From Gemmatimonas phototrophica (GTDB lineage Bacteria > Gemmatimonadota > Gemmatimonadetes > Longimicrobiales > Gaopeijiaceae), in NCBI GenBank assembly GCA_945876015.1, contig CAMCNM010000093.1:1-7251 (forward strand): DNA of 7,251 nt, given 5' to 3'. The position numbers were made by a program, and so were the translations under genes. Position 1 is the first letter of the stretch. Every line of letters begins with the position of its first letter. Under the pieces are notes generated by a model that was not told the DNA's origin, searched no databases, and saw nothing but the letters and a program-made list of their open reading frames with translations. Shown piece after piece: positions 1-5,621 of this stretch.

Positions 1-927
1 GTCGAGGACCAGCGTGTCCTCCTGCACGAATCCGCGGTCGGACCCCACGCCGGTCAGGCGGAACTCGCGCGACGACAAATCACCCTTCTGCTCGGCCCAC
101 ACGGCCTGGAGGTCGAGCGGGCCGAGCCGTCCCTCGGCCTGGAAGCCGAAGTTTCCGGCGGGAAGCCCCTGCGTGAGAAAGCGCGAGGGCGGCAGGCGGA
201 ACGTCACGTCGCCCACCTCGAGGCGGCGCACGATCGAGCTCACTCCCCCGAGATACTGGATGTTGATCGTGTTGGCGGCCTCGAACTCGCGCATCTGATC
301 GTAGTCCACGTCCACCGTGACGCGGTCGGCGATCGTGCCGCCCACCTGGATGCCGAAGCGCAGGTCGGGCTCGAGGCGGGGCACGAGGGTGGGTGTGCAG
401 CTCTCGCGCAGACGCTGCTCGCAGGGACGGAAGCGGCTCCAGTCCCCACCCATCTCGGTGCGGCCGACCACGCGCATGCCGAGCTGCGTGGAGCGCGCGA
501 TGCCCCCGAGCGCCTGAACGGGGTCGCTCCTCTCGTCCGCCGGGCGCGCCGCGACCGCCGGAGGCAGCGGCCGCGGTGACACCGCGACGACGGCGGGGCG
601 ACGGGCGGTCACGTCCGAGCCGCGGGCGATCACCTCCGCCGCGGAGCGCGCGAACACGCGCGCGCGCGACGTCGGATCGGGGAACGGGTCGGGAAACCGG
701 TCGGGCATCGCCGGCGGCTGCACGGTCGGCCACGGGAGAGGGAGCGGCGTGAGCCCCAGGTGCACGACCGGCCCGCGCGGGGCGTGGAAGCGAATCGGGT
801 TGAGAAGCGTGTCGGACGCTTCGACCGCGCGGTCCCGCGCATGCGCGCCTGCGGCGGGCCCCGGAGTCGGGACCGGTCCGATTGCGGCCGGGAGGATCCC
901 GGCCAGGATCAGGAGAGCGAAGCGCAC
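1..927 (-). CDS. SprA-like exported outer-membrane/surface protein, N-terminal part (partial)
   Basis: Open minus-strand frame of 309 codons running off the left edge, so the C-terminal part is missing. From the GTG at 927 the protein begins with a typical signal peptide: Arg, then the hydrophobic stretch FALLILAGILPAAIG, then an Ala/Pro-rich stretch ending in AGAHA, a plausible signal peptidase I site near residue 30. Residues about 30-130 are Pro/Arg-rich and look disordered. From about residue 140 a beta-rich region carries the blocks VDVDYDQMREFEAANTINIQ, RRLEVGDVTFRLPPSRFLTQ, AGNFGFQAEGRLGPLDLQAV and WAEQKGDLSSREFRL. These resemble the SprA N-terminal pattern (Asp-Tyr-Asp, then IEAGNVSLPL-like, LFGIKTELQFGKL-like and SQQKG-like blocks); this match is from memory of the family. 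SprA is the very large translocon barrel of the type IX secretion system. An in-frame ATG at 1002 is an alternative start, but it puts 25 residues before the signal peptide. No strong ribosome binding site is visible for either. Two Cys (RFRPC and RESC) flank a short loop and could form a disulfide. The frame is secure; the family name is moderately secure. Confidence 0.62.
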   Translation of the reverse strand, partial: MRFALLILAGILPAAIGPVPTPGPAAGAHARDRAVEASDTLLNPIRFHAPRGPVVHLGLTPLPLPWPTVQPPAMPDRFPDPFPDPTSRARVFARSAAEVIARGSDVTARRPAVVAVSPRPLPPAVAARPADERSDPVQALGGIARSTQLGMRVVGRTEMGGDWSRFRPCEQRLRESCTPTLVPRLEPDLRFGIQVGGTIADRVTVDVDYDQMREFEAANTINIQYLGGVSSIVRRLEVGDVTFRLPPSRFLTQGLPAGNFGFQAEGRLGPLDLQAVWAEQKGDLSSREFRLTGVGSDRGFVQEDTLVLD

Positions 928-1106
928 GTGACGGGGGGCGTCCAGCGCAGGAGGGACGGTGCGTCCGACCGGGACCGGGCCGAAAACTGGGGTGTATCCC
1001 ATCCGGCGGCGGGTCCGGCGTTCACTAACTTCGCATCCCCGGCCAACGGCGAAAACCCTTCCCCCCCAAGCGCATCCGAGTCCGAGCGCCGGGGCTGGAG
1101 CGCGAT
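928..1106. other. Divergent intergenic region between the SprA-like gene and lptF
   Basis: This stretch separates the minus-strand SprA-like gene from plus-strand lptF and should hold both promoters. I see no convincing -35/-10 pair on either strand. The only AT-richer patches are around 981-997 and 1021-1031, plus GAAAA at 1051-1055. A run of seven C at 1061-1067 lies about 40 bases before lptF. If the SprA-like gene used the ATG at 1002, part of this region would be coding. Confidence 0.5.
1097..1100 (+). promoter_or_regulatory. Shine-Dalgarno GGAG supporting a CTG start for lptF
   Basis: GGAG lies six bases before the CTG at 1107. No ATG, GTG or TTG occurs in this frame between the stop TAA at 1026 and the GTG at 1200. 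That GTG lies beyond the first membrane segment, so this site is what decides the start. Confidence 0.55.
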
Positions 1107-2528
1107 CTGAGGCTGCTCACCCGGTTCGTCATCCGCACCCACGTCGCGCCGTTCGTCTTCTCCTTCACCGTCATCACCGGGCTGCTGTTCCTGAACGCCG
1201 TGGCCCAGCGGCTCGAGGACCTGACCGGAAAGGGTCTCGGTTGGAGGACCATCCTGAACTTCATGGTCCTCTCCCTGCCCCACACGGTCGCCCTCACGTT
1301 GCCGATGGCCACCCTGGTGGCCGTGCTGTACGCGTTCAGCGAGCTCACCTCGCACAACGAGTTCACCGCGATGAAGGCCGGCGGTGTGCGCCCGCAGCGC
1401 CTCCTCATGCCCCTGCTGGGGGTCGGGCTCATCCTCGCCGAGGTGATGTTCCTCTTCAACGATCAGGTCCTCCCCGAGGCGAACCACCGGCTGAAGGATC
1501 TGCTCGTGGACCTGGGACGGAAGTCCCCGACGTTCGAGCTGCGCGAGCAGGTCGTGAACCAGATCCAGGCGGCCGACGGCCTGAACCCCGTCTACCTCAC
1601 CACGACCCGCATCGACCCGGCGACCAACCGGCTCGAGGACGTGGTGATCTACGACTCCGAGATCTCGGGAGCGCACCGCACCACGTACGCCGACTCCGGG
1701 AGCATGGCGTTCAACCCGGCCCGGACCGACCTCTTCCTGACCCTGCACCACGGGATGGTGCTGGAAACCGACCCGGACCACCCGGGCGCGTTCCGGGAGC
1801 TCGCCTTCACGAAGCAGATCGTGCCGCTCCGGGGCGTCGGCAACGAGCTCGAGCGTCGCGCCGCCGAAGGCGACCGGGGCGACCGCGAGATGACCACCGC
1901 GATGCTCAGGGACGAGGTGAACCTGCGCCTGAAGGAGATCGAGACCGTCGAGGCGGAGTCCAGGGAGCAGGCGCGCACCGCGGTGCTGGTCGCGCTCAAG
2001 CACCTCACGCTGCCGGAGGCCACCGCGCAGCCGGGCGCCCCCCCGAGCCTCGGCCAGGGCACCCAGTTCTTCTCGGACCCGGTGATCGACGAGAACGCGA
2101 TGAACGCGCGCACCACTGCCGCGCATCGGGACGCGCTCGAGCAGCGCATCAACCAGTTCGAGGTGGAGATCTACAAGAAGTACGCGCTCTCGTTCGCGTG
2201 CGTCGTGTTCGTCCTGGTCGGAGCGCCGCTCGCGGTGCGCTTTCCGCGCGGGGGGCTCGGGCTGGTGATCGCGGCGTCGTCCGGGATCTTCGCGGTGTCG
2301 TGGGTCGGGCTGATCGGCGGTGAGGGCCTGGCCGACCGTGGCATCGCGCCGCCGATGATCGCGATGTGGGCTCCGAACATGATCTTCCTGATCATCGGGA
2401 TCTGGCTGTCCAGCCGCATGGGGCGCGAGTCCGCCAGCATGCGCGGGGGCGGGTGGGACGAGCTCCTGTGGACCGTCCAGACCTGGTTCAATCGGATCTT
2501 CCGCCGCTCCGAGCGGGGCTCCGCCTGA
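1107..2528 (+). CDS. lptF: LptF/LptG (YjgP/YjgQ) family permease, LPS export ABC transporter subunit
   Basis: Inner-membrane permease of the LptB2FG complex, which extracts LPS from the inner membrane and passes it to the LptC-LptA bridge. The first residues from the CTG at 1107 are (M)RLLTRFVIRTHVAPFVF, the usual family opening. Predicted membrane segments: about residues 12-31, 49-77 and 99-117, then a periplasmic jellyroll region (about 130-258), then 359-379, 384-406 and 418-437. 'HNEFTAMKAGGVRPQRLL' after segment 2 matches the family loop that meets the LptB ATPase. 'DREMTTAMLRDEV' (from residue 259) matches the conserved block usually found shortly before segment 4. At 473 residues it is about 100 longer than E. 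coli LptF (about 366). The excess is a charged, helical stretch at about 260-355, rich in Glu, Arg and Ala. The next cistron overlaps its stop by one base, so the two should be translationally coupled. The assignment as F rather than G rests only on gene order. Confidence 0.87.
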   Translation: MRLLTRFVIRTHVAPFVFSFTVITGLLFLNAVAQRLEDLTGKGLGWRTILNFMVLSLPHTVALTLPMATLVAVLYAFSELTSHNEFTAMKAGGVRPQRLLMPLLGVGLILAEVMFLFNDQVLPEANHRLKDLLVDLGRKSPTFELREQVVNQIQAADGLNPVYLTTTRIDPATNRLEDVVIYDSEISGAHRTTYADSGSMAFNPARTDLFLTLHHGMVLETDPDHPGAFRELAFTKQIVPLRGVGNELERRAAEGDRGDREMTTAMLRDEVNLRLKEIETVEAESREQARTAVLVALKHLTLPEATAQPGAPPSLGQGTQFFSDPVIDENAMNARTTAAHRDALEQRINQFEVEIYKKYALSFACVVFVLVGAPLAVRFPRGGLGLVIAASSGIFAVSWVGLIGGEGLADRGIAPPMIAMWAPNMIFLIIGIWLSSRMGRESASMRGGGWDELLWTVQTWFNRIFRRSERGSA

Positions 2529-3592
2529 TGCGCGTCCTCGACCGGATGATCGCAAAAGGCTTCGCGCGACTCTTCGTGATCTCGATCTTCGCGACGCCGC
2601 CCCTCTTCATCCTCGGCGACGTGACCGAGAATCTGGATCGCTACCTGGACCGCGGGCTGACCGGAGCGCAGGTCGCCGAGGCCTACTTCTGGATGCTCCC
2701 GCTCTACATCCAGTGGTCGTTCCCAATCGCGGCTCTGGTCGGGGCCGTGTTCACCGTGCACAACCTGACCCTGCACCACGAGGTGGTAGCGGCGAAGGCG
2801 GGCGGGATCAGCTTCCACCGGCTCATCACCCCGGTGCTGGCAGGCGGCGTGCTGCTCACGTTCGTCGCGCTCGGGCTGGCCGCGCTCGCCCCGCGAAGCT
2901 ACCGGGTCGCCAACGACATCCTGCAAAACCAGCCGCCGCGCGCGTGGCGCACCGACTTCGTCTATCAGACCGACGATGGGCTCGCGCTGGCCGTGAATCG
3001 CCTCACGCTGGACGACGCCTCGATGAACGGCGTCGTCGCGCAGCGCAAAGGAACGGACGGACGGCCCCGCATGCACCTCGAGGCCCGCAACGCGAGCTGG
3101 CAAGCGGGAGAAGGCTGGACGCTCAAGGAAGGCAGCCTGCGCATGATGGAGGGGCCCGACACGCTGCGCGCGTACCAGTTCACCTCGCTGCGCATCCCGG
3201 GTCTCGAGGAGAGCCCGCCCGATCTGCTCGAGGAGCCGCGGGAAGAGGAGGAGATGACCTACAGCGACCTGGGGCGGCTCGCGCGCGTGATCGAGCGGTC
3301 CGGCGGCCAGGCCAGCACGCTGCTCGTGAAGCGGGGGCAGAAGATCTCGCTGCCGGTCGCGACGCTGATCATCATCCTGCTCGGGATTCCGCTCGCGACG
3401 AGCACCGAGCGGGGCGGCGCCGCATACGGCATCGGCGTCTCGATGGGCTGCACGATGCTGTATCTGCTGCTGCTCAAGATCTCGGCGGGATTCGGGGCTG
3501 GAAACGCGATCCCGCCGCTCTGGGCGGCGTGGCTGCCCAATGTCGTCTTCGCGGTGGCGGGGCTGATCCTGCTGAAACGGGTCCGAACCTAG
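2528..3592 (+). CDS. lptG: LptF/LptG (YjgP/YjgQ) family permease, second LPS export subunit
   Basis: Second permease of the LptB2FG exporter, 354 residues, close to the family norm of about 360. The ATG at 2528 shares its A with the lptF TGA (TGATG junction). A longer open frame exists upstream, but it overlaps lptF in another frame, so the overlap start is preferred. Membrane segments: about residues 11-30, 53-77, 99-120, 273-292, 298-320 and 331-351. The periplasmic jellyroll lies between segments 3 and 4. 'HHEVVAAKAGGISFHRL' after segment 2 is the LptB-contacting loop. 'EMTYSDLGRLARVIERSG' (from residue 242) followed by 'KISLPVATLIIILLGIPLA' is the family signature leading into segment 4. 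Unlike its partner it has no large insertion. A glutamate-rich patch (EEPREEEE) precedes the EMTYSDL block. LptB, LptC and LptA are not in this window. Confidence 0.9.
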   Translation: MRVLDRMIAKGFARLFVISIFATPPLFILGDVTENLDRYLDRGLTGAQVAEAYFWMLPLYIQWSFPIAALVGAVFTVHNLTLHHEVVAAKAGGISFHRLITPVLAGGVLLTFVALGLAALAPRSYRVANDILQNQPPRAWRTDFVYQTDDGLALAVNRLTLDDASMNGVVAQRKGTDGRPRMHLEARNASWQAGEGWTLKEGSLRMMEGPDTLRAYQFTSLRIPGLEESPPDLLEEPREEEEMTYSDLGRLARVIERSGGQASTLLVKRGQKISLPVATLIIILLGIPLATSTERGGAAYGIGVSMGCTMLYLLLLKISAGFGAGNAIPPLWAAWLPNVVFAVAGLILLKRVRT

Positions 3593-3600
3593 CGGGCTAG
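3589..3600. other. Dyad holding both stop codons of the convergent lptG and dapF genes
   Basis: CTAGC at 3589-3593 and GCTAG at 3596-3600 form an inverted repeat around GG. The TAG of lptG (3590-3592) and the TAG of dapF (complement of 3597-3599) fall in opposite arms, leaving four bases between the coding regions. No stem with a T-run is present, so neither gene has a visible intrinsic terminator here. Confidence 0.7.
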
Positions 3601-4508
3601 CGAGGCGCGCCCAGCGAGCGGACGAAGCCTTCGGCGAGCTCGCCGGTGCCCACTTCCCACACCGGCCCCCGCAGCACGACGTCGAGATCGCGGCTCACGG
3701 TCACGCGGAAGCTTCCCCCCTCCATCCTCACTTCGACTTCCCCCGGATCGATCCGCCCCGACGAGACCGCGGCGACGGCGGTCGCGCACGCACTCGTGCC
3801 CGACGCGGTGGTGGGACCCACCCCGCGCTCCCAGATCAGGATGTCGATCGCGCGCGGCGGCGCGGCGCGGACGAGCTGCACGTTGGTACCGTGCGCGAAC
3901 GCGGGGTGCGTGGCGAGACCCGGGGCCAGCCGGTGCCAGGCGTTGGCGTCGAACGGACCCTGCACCGTGTCGGCGAACACGACCGCGTGAGGATTCCCGA
4001 CCGACACCGGCACGATCGCGACGCGGCCGGCGTCGGGATGGGCGATCCTGCTCAGCCCATCGAGCGCGGCTGGATCCAGCTCGACCGCGGCTGGCCCCAC
4101 GCGCGCCCGGCCCATCTCCACCTCGACGTCGTAGGACCCTTCCGGCGTGCGCGAGTGGACCTGCATGCGGATCCGGTCGCCCCCACACTCGACCTCGAAC
4201 GGCGCTTCCCGCACGCGCGCGCGGTCGTGCAGGTAGGCGGCGAGCACGCGCAGACCGTTGCCGCTGCGCTCGAACTCGGAGCCGTCGGGGTTGAACATGC
4301 GGAGAGCGAAGGGCTGGATGGTTCCGCCCTTCACGACCACGATGCCGTCGCCGCCCACGCCTTCCCACCGGTGGCACACGCGCGCGACGGCGTCGGGGTC
4401 GGCGCGCCACGCCTCGCCCTGCTCGAAGACGAGGTAGTCGTTGCCGAGACCGTGCGCCTTGTACCAGCTGCGCCCGAGGGAGGGACGCGCCCCGTAGTCC
4501 TTGGCCAG
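3597..4508 (-). CDS. dapF: Diaminopimelate epimerase (DapF) family protein with Ser in both catalytic Cys positions
   Basis: DapF interconverts LL- and meso-diaminopimelate in the lysine and peptidoglycan pathway, a cytoplasmic PLP-independent reaction using a Cys pair. Residue numbers assume the CTG at 4508 (303 residues; family usually about 275-285). Recognisable blocks: HGLGNDYLVF (19-28), GVGGDG (50-55), FNPDGSEFERSGNGLR (72-87), SVGNPHAVVF in the middle, and ERGVGPTTASGTSACA (about 227-242). In characterised DapF the blocks MCGNG and ACGTG/ACGSG carry the catalytic cysteines. Here both are serine (Ser82, codon 4265-4263; Ser236, codon 3803-3801). A Cys is present three residues after Ser236, but not at the catalytic position. 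The start is uncertain. No ATG, GTG or TTG lies in frame between the upstream stop (4517-4515) and the HGLGNDY block; CTG at 4508 is the only usual near-cognate codon there. The GTG at 4379 would delete the conserved N-terminus. The repeat-lipoprotein gene ends six bases before the CTG, so co-transcription is likely. Family membership is firm, exact activity is not. Confidence 0.85.
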   Translation of the reverse strand: MAKDYGARPSLGRSWYKAHGLGNDYLVFEQGEAWRADPDAVARVCHRWEGVGGDGIVVVKGGTIQPFALRMFNPDGSEFERSGNGLRVLAAYLHDRARVREAPFEVECGGDRIRMQVHSRTPEGSYDVEVEMGRARVGPAAVELDPAALDGLSRIAHPDAGRVAIVPVSVGNPHAVVFADTVQGPFDANAWHRLAPGLATHPAFAHGTNVQLVRAAPPRAIDILIWERGVGPTTASGTSACATAVAAVSSGRIDPGEVEVRMEGGSFRVTVSRDLDVVLRGPVWEVGTGELAEGFVRSLGAPR

Positions 4509-4514
4509 GGTCGG

Positions 4515-5378
4515 CTACTTCTTCGCGTCGGGCTCGGGAGCCGCAGCGTTCATCACCTTGCGTGAGATCGCGGCGGATTCGGTTGCGGCGCCCGTCGCGG
4601 TGGTGAAGTCGCGGCTCTCGAGCGCGGCCTTCGCTTTGCGCAGGAGTTCCTCGGCGCTAGCGAGAGCGCGCGCGATCTCGGTGGAGGGCGTCGGCCCCGC
4701 CACCACGAGCGCCTTCGCGAGCAGCTCGGTCGCTTCCTTGATCGCGCCGGCCGCCTTGGCCGAAGGGTCGGTCGGCAGGGGCGTCGTCAGCAGCTTGCGC
4801 GAGATCGCGGCGGATTCGCTGGCCAGGCTCGCCGCGCCCGCGGCGTCCCCGGCCTTGAGCGCTGCCTCGGCCTTCCCGATCACCTCCGACGCGCGCGTGA
4901 GGAGCTGGAGAACTTCGGTCGAGGGCGTCGGGCCCATCACCACCTTGGCCTTCACCAGCAGATCGACCGCCTCCTTGATCGCACCCGCGGCCTTGTCGGC
5001 CGGGGTCGTGGTGCCGGTGGACGTCTGCACACCGAGGACTTTGCGCGAAACCGACGCGGATTCGAGTGCGAGGCTGGTCGCCCTGCCCGGATCACCCGCC
5101 TTGAGCGCGGCCGCGGCCTGCGAGATCATCTCGGACGCGCGGGTCAGCAGTTGGACGGCTTCGGGGCTGGGCGCCGAGCCGACCGAGGACTTCGCCTTGA
5201 TCAGCAGCTCGGTGGCCTGCTTGATGGCGGCCGCGGCGCCGGCAGCGGTCACGTCGGAGCCGGCCTTCGCCTCCGCGGTCGCGACCCCGTCCTGGAACCC
5301 GATCACGGGGTCCACCAGGTCGCACGCCGCGAGGGCCAGCACACCCAGCAGCGCCGCCCCCCGCATCCATTTACGCAC
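4515..5378 (-). CDS. Lipoprotein with three tandem 62-residue helical repeats, function unknown
   Basis: 287 residues from the GTG at 5378, chosen because GAGG lies five bases upstream and because the signal peptide then starts with Met-Arg-Lys. The N-terminus VRKWMRGAALLGVLALAAC is a type II signal peptide, with lipobox LAAC and Cys19 as the acylated residue. Asp20 follows it; in E. coli an Asp at +2 favours inner-membrane retention, though that rule may not apply here. The mature part is Ala-, Lys- and Glu-rich and almost wholly helical in character. It holds three repeats at residues 52-113, 134-195 and 213-274. Each has IK-A--LL-KA at its start, a P-P-S/T-E element, then ALK-GD or a similar turn, and ends ES---SRK. 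There are no enzyme motifs and no cysteines after Cys19. The frame is open further upstream to 5483, but that would bury the signal peptide. It lies directly before dapF in the same direction. I do not recognise a named family; an envelope helical-bundle or scaffold role is possible but speculative. Confidence 0.8.
   Translation of the reverse strand: MRKWMRGAALLGVLALAACDLVDPVIGFQDGVATAEAKAGSDVTAAGAAAAIKQATELLIKAKSSVGSAPSPEAVQLLTRASEMISQAAAALKAGDPGRATSLALESASVSRKVLGVQTSTGTTTPADKAAGAIKEAVDLLVKAKVVMGPTPSTEVLQLLTRASEVIGKAEAALKAGDAAGAASLASESAAISRKLLTTPLPTDPSAKAAGAIKEATELLAKALVVAGPTPSTEIARALASAEELLRKAKAALESRDFTTATGAATESAAISRKVMNAAAPEPDAKK
4557..5225 (-). repeat. Three tandem repeats encoding 62-residue units in the lipoprotein
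   Basis: Units lie at 5225-5040, 4979-4794 and 4742-4557. They align without gaps: the first Ile and the closing Arg-Lys are 61 residues apart in all three. The linkers are 20 and 17 residues (rich in Thr, Pro and Ala). The DNA is also visibly repeated. For example, GAGATCGCGGCGGATTCG occurs at 4563-4580 and again at 4802-4819, with a diverged form near 5045-5062. The units nearer the 3' end are more alike than the first. This suggests internal duplication followed by divergence. Confidence 0.85.
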
Positions 5379-5383
5379 GCTCG

Positions 5384-5387
5384 CCTC
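5384..5387 (-). promoter_or_regulatory. Shine-Dalgarno GAGG deciding the GTG start of the lipoprotein gene
   Basis: On the minus strand GAGG is followed by five bases and then GTG at 5378. The alternative ATG at 5366 has no such site in front and would give a shorter n-region. Confidence 0.5.
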
Positions 5388-5423
5388 GCTCGGTGATGGG
5401 GCCAACCGCTCAATAGTATGGAT

Positions 5424-5451
5424 GGGGCCCGATAAGGGGGAGTCTGGCCCC
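5424..5451. repeat. Inverted repeat between the divergent lipoprotein and metH promoters
   Basis: GGGGCC at 5424-5429 and GGCCCC at 5446-5451 are perfect inverted copies with a 16-base spacer. The repeat abuts the possible metH -35 element at 5452. It lies about six bases upstream of a possible minus-strand -10 (TACTAT, complement of 5413-5418). It could be an operator or simply a GC-rich hairpin; no T-run follows it on either strand. Confidence 0.4.
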
Positions 5452-5480
5452 TTGGATTCCCCGGCCTCTTTTCCTAGCTT
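5452..5480 (+). promoter_or_regulatory. Possible sigma70-type promoter for the metH leader
   Basis: TTGGAT at 5452-5457 and TAGCTT at 5475-5480 are separated by 17 bases. Each matches its consensus at only three of six positions. Support comes mainly from the spacing and position: transcription would start near 5486, where the foldable leader begins. Confidence 0.3.
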
Positions 5481-5484
5481 CAAG

Positions 5485-5564
5485 GCAGTAAAAGTTCGGA
5501 GGACGGGGCGATTTGAGGCGTATTGCGGCCCTGCGGGACCCCCTCGGGGGCTTCGCGAACCTGC
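5485..5564 (+). promoter_or_regulatory. Structured 5' leader of metH, candidate cis-regulatory RNA of unknown class
   Basis: The ends of this stretch pair. GCAG (5485-5488) matches CTGC (5561-5564), and GTTCG (5494-5498) matches CGAAC (5556-5560). The right arms are contiguous and the left arms are separated by a TAAAA bulge, giving a closing helix of nine pairs. Inside are two mutually exclusive small hairpins: 5527-5540 (GGCCC with GGG-A-CC) and 5539-5550 (CCCC, loop CTCG, GGGG). A terminator-like hairpin follows at once, then metH. I compared it by eye with the SAM-I, SAM-II, SAM-IV, SAH, cobalamin and THF riboswitch signatures that I remember and found no clear match. It could be an unrecognised regulatory RNA, an ordinary attenuator, or chance GC-rich folding. 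Confidence 0.4.
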
Positions 5565-5565
5565 T

Positions 5566-5605
5566 AAAAGGCCACCGCTCCGGGGCTATGTACCGGGGCC
5601 TTTTT
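5566..5605 (+). terminator. Intrinsic terminator-like hairpin between the metH leader and metH
   Basis: AAAAGGCC at 5566-5573 pairs with GGCCTTTT at 5597-5604, and the T-run covers 5601-5605. The interior can extend with CCGG (5580-5583) against CCGG (5593-5596) around a nine-base loop. No plus-strand gene lies upstream for it to terminate, and metH starts only about 17 bases later. The simplest reading is premature termination of a metH leader transcript. On the minus strand the same hairpin ends in only four T, so the plus orientation fits better. Confidence 0.55.
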
Positions 5606-5621
5606 ATTGGTGGTGTCCAAA

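Noticed and set aside
1061..1067. Run of seven C upstream of lptF, considered as a phase-variation tract
   Set aside because: It is short, not in a coding or clear promoter-spacer position, and unsurprising at this GC content.
959..2323. Plus-strand open frame of 454 codons overlapping lptF in another frame
   Set aside because: Composition is dominated by Arg, Pro, Ala and Gly, there are no membrane segments, and the LptF frame explains the same DNA.
909..2555. Long minus-strand open frame (548 codons) antisense to lptF
   Set aside because: It is His/Arg/Gly/Glu-rich with no recognisable domain and lies opposite a clear LptF. This is typical of a shadow frame in GC-rich DNA.
5485..5564. Match of the metH leader to an SAH or SAM riboswitch
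   Set aside because: GGAGGACGGGGCG looked superficially like the SAH core, but the expected GAGGAGCG-UGC and CAGGCUCGG elements are not in place, and no SAM-I GGCAACC element is present.
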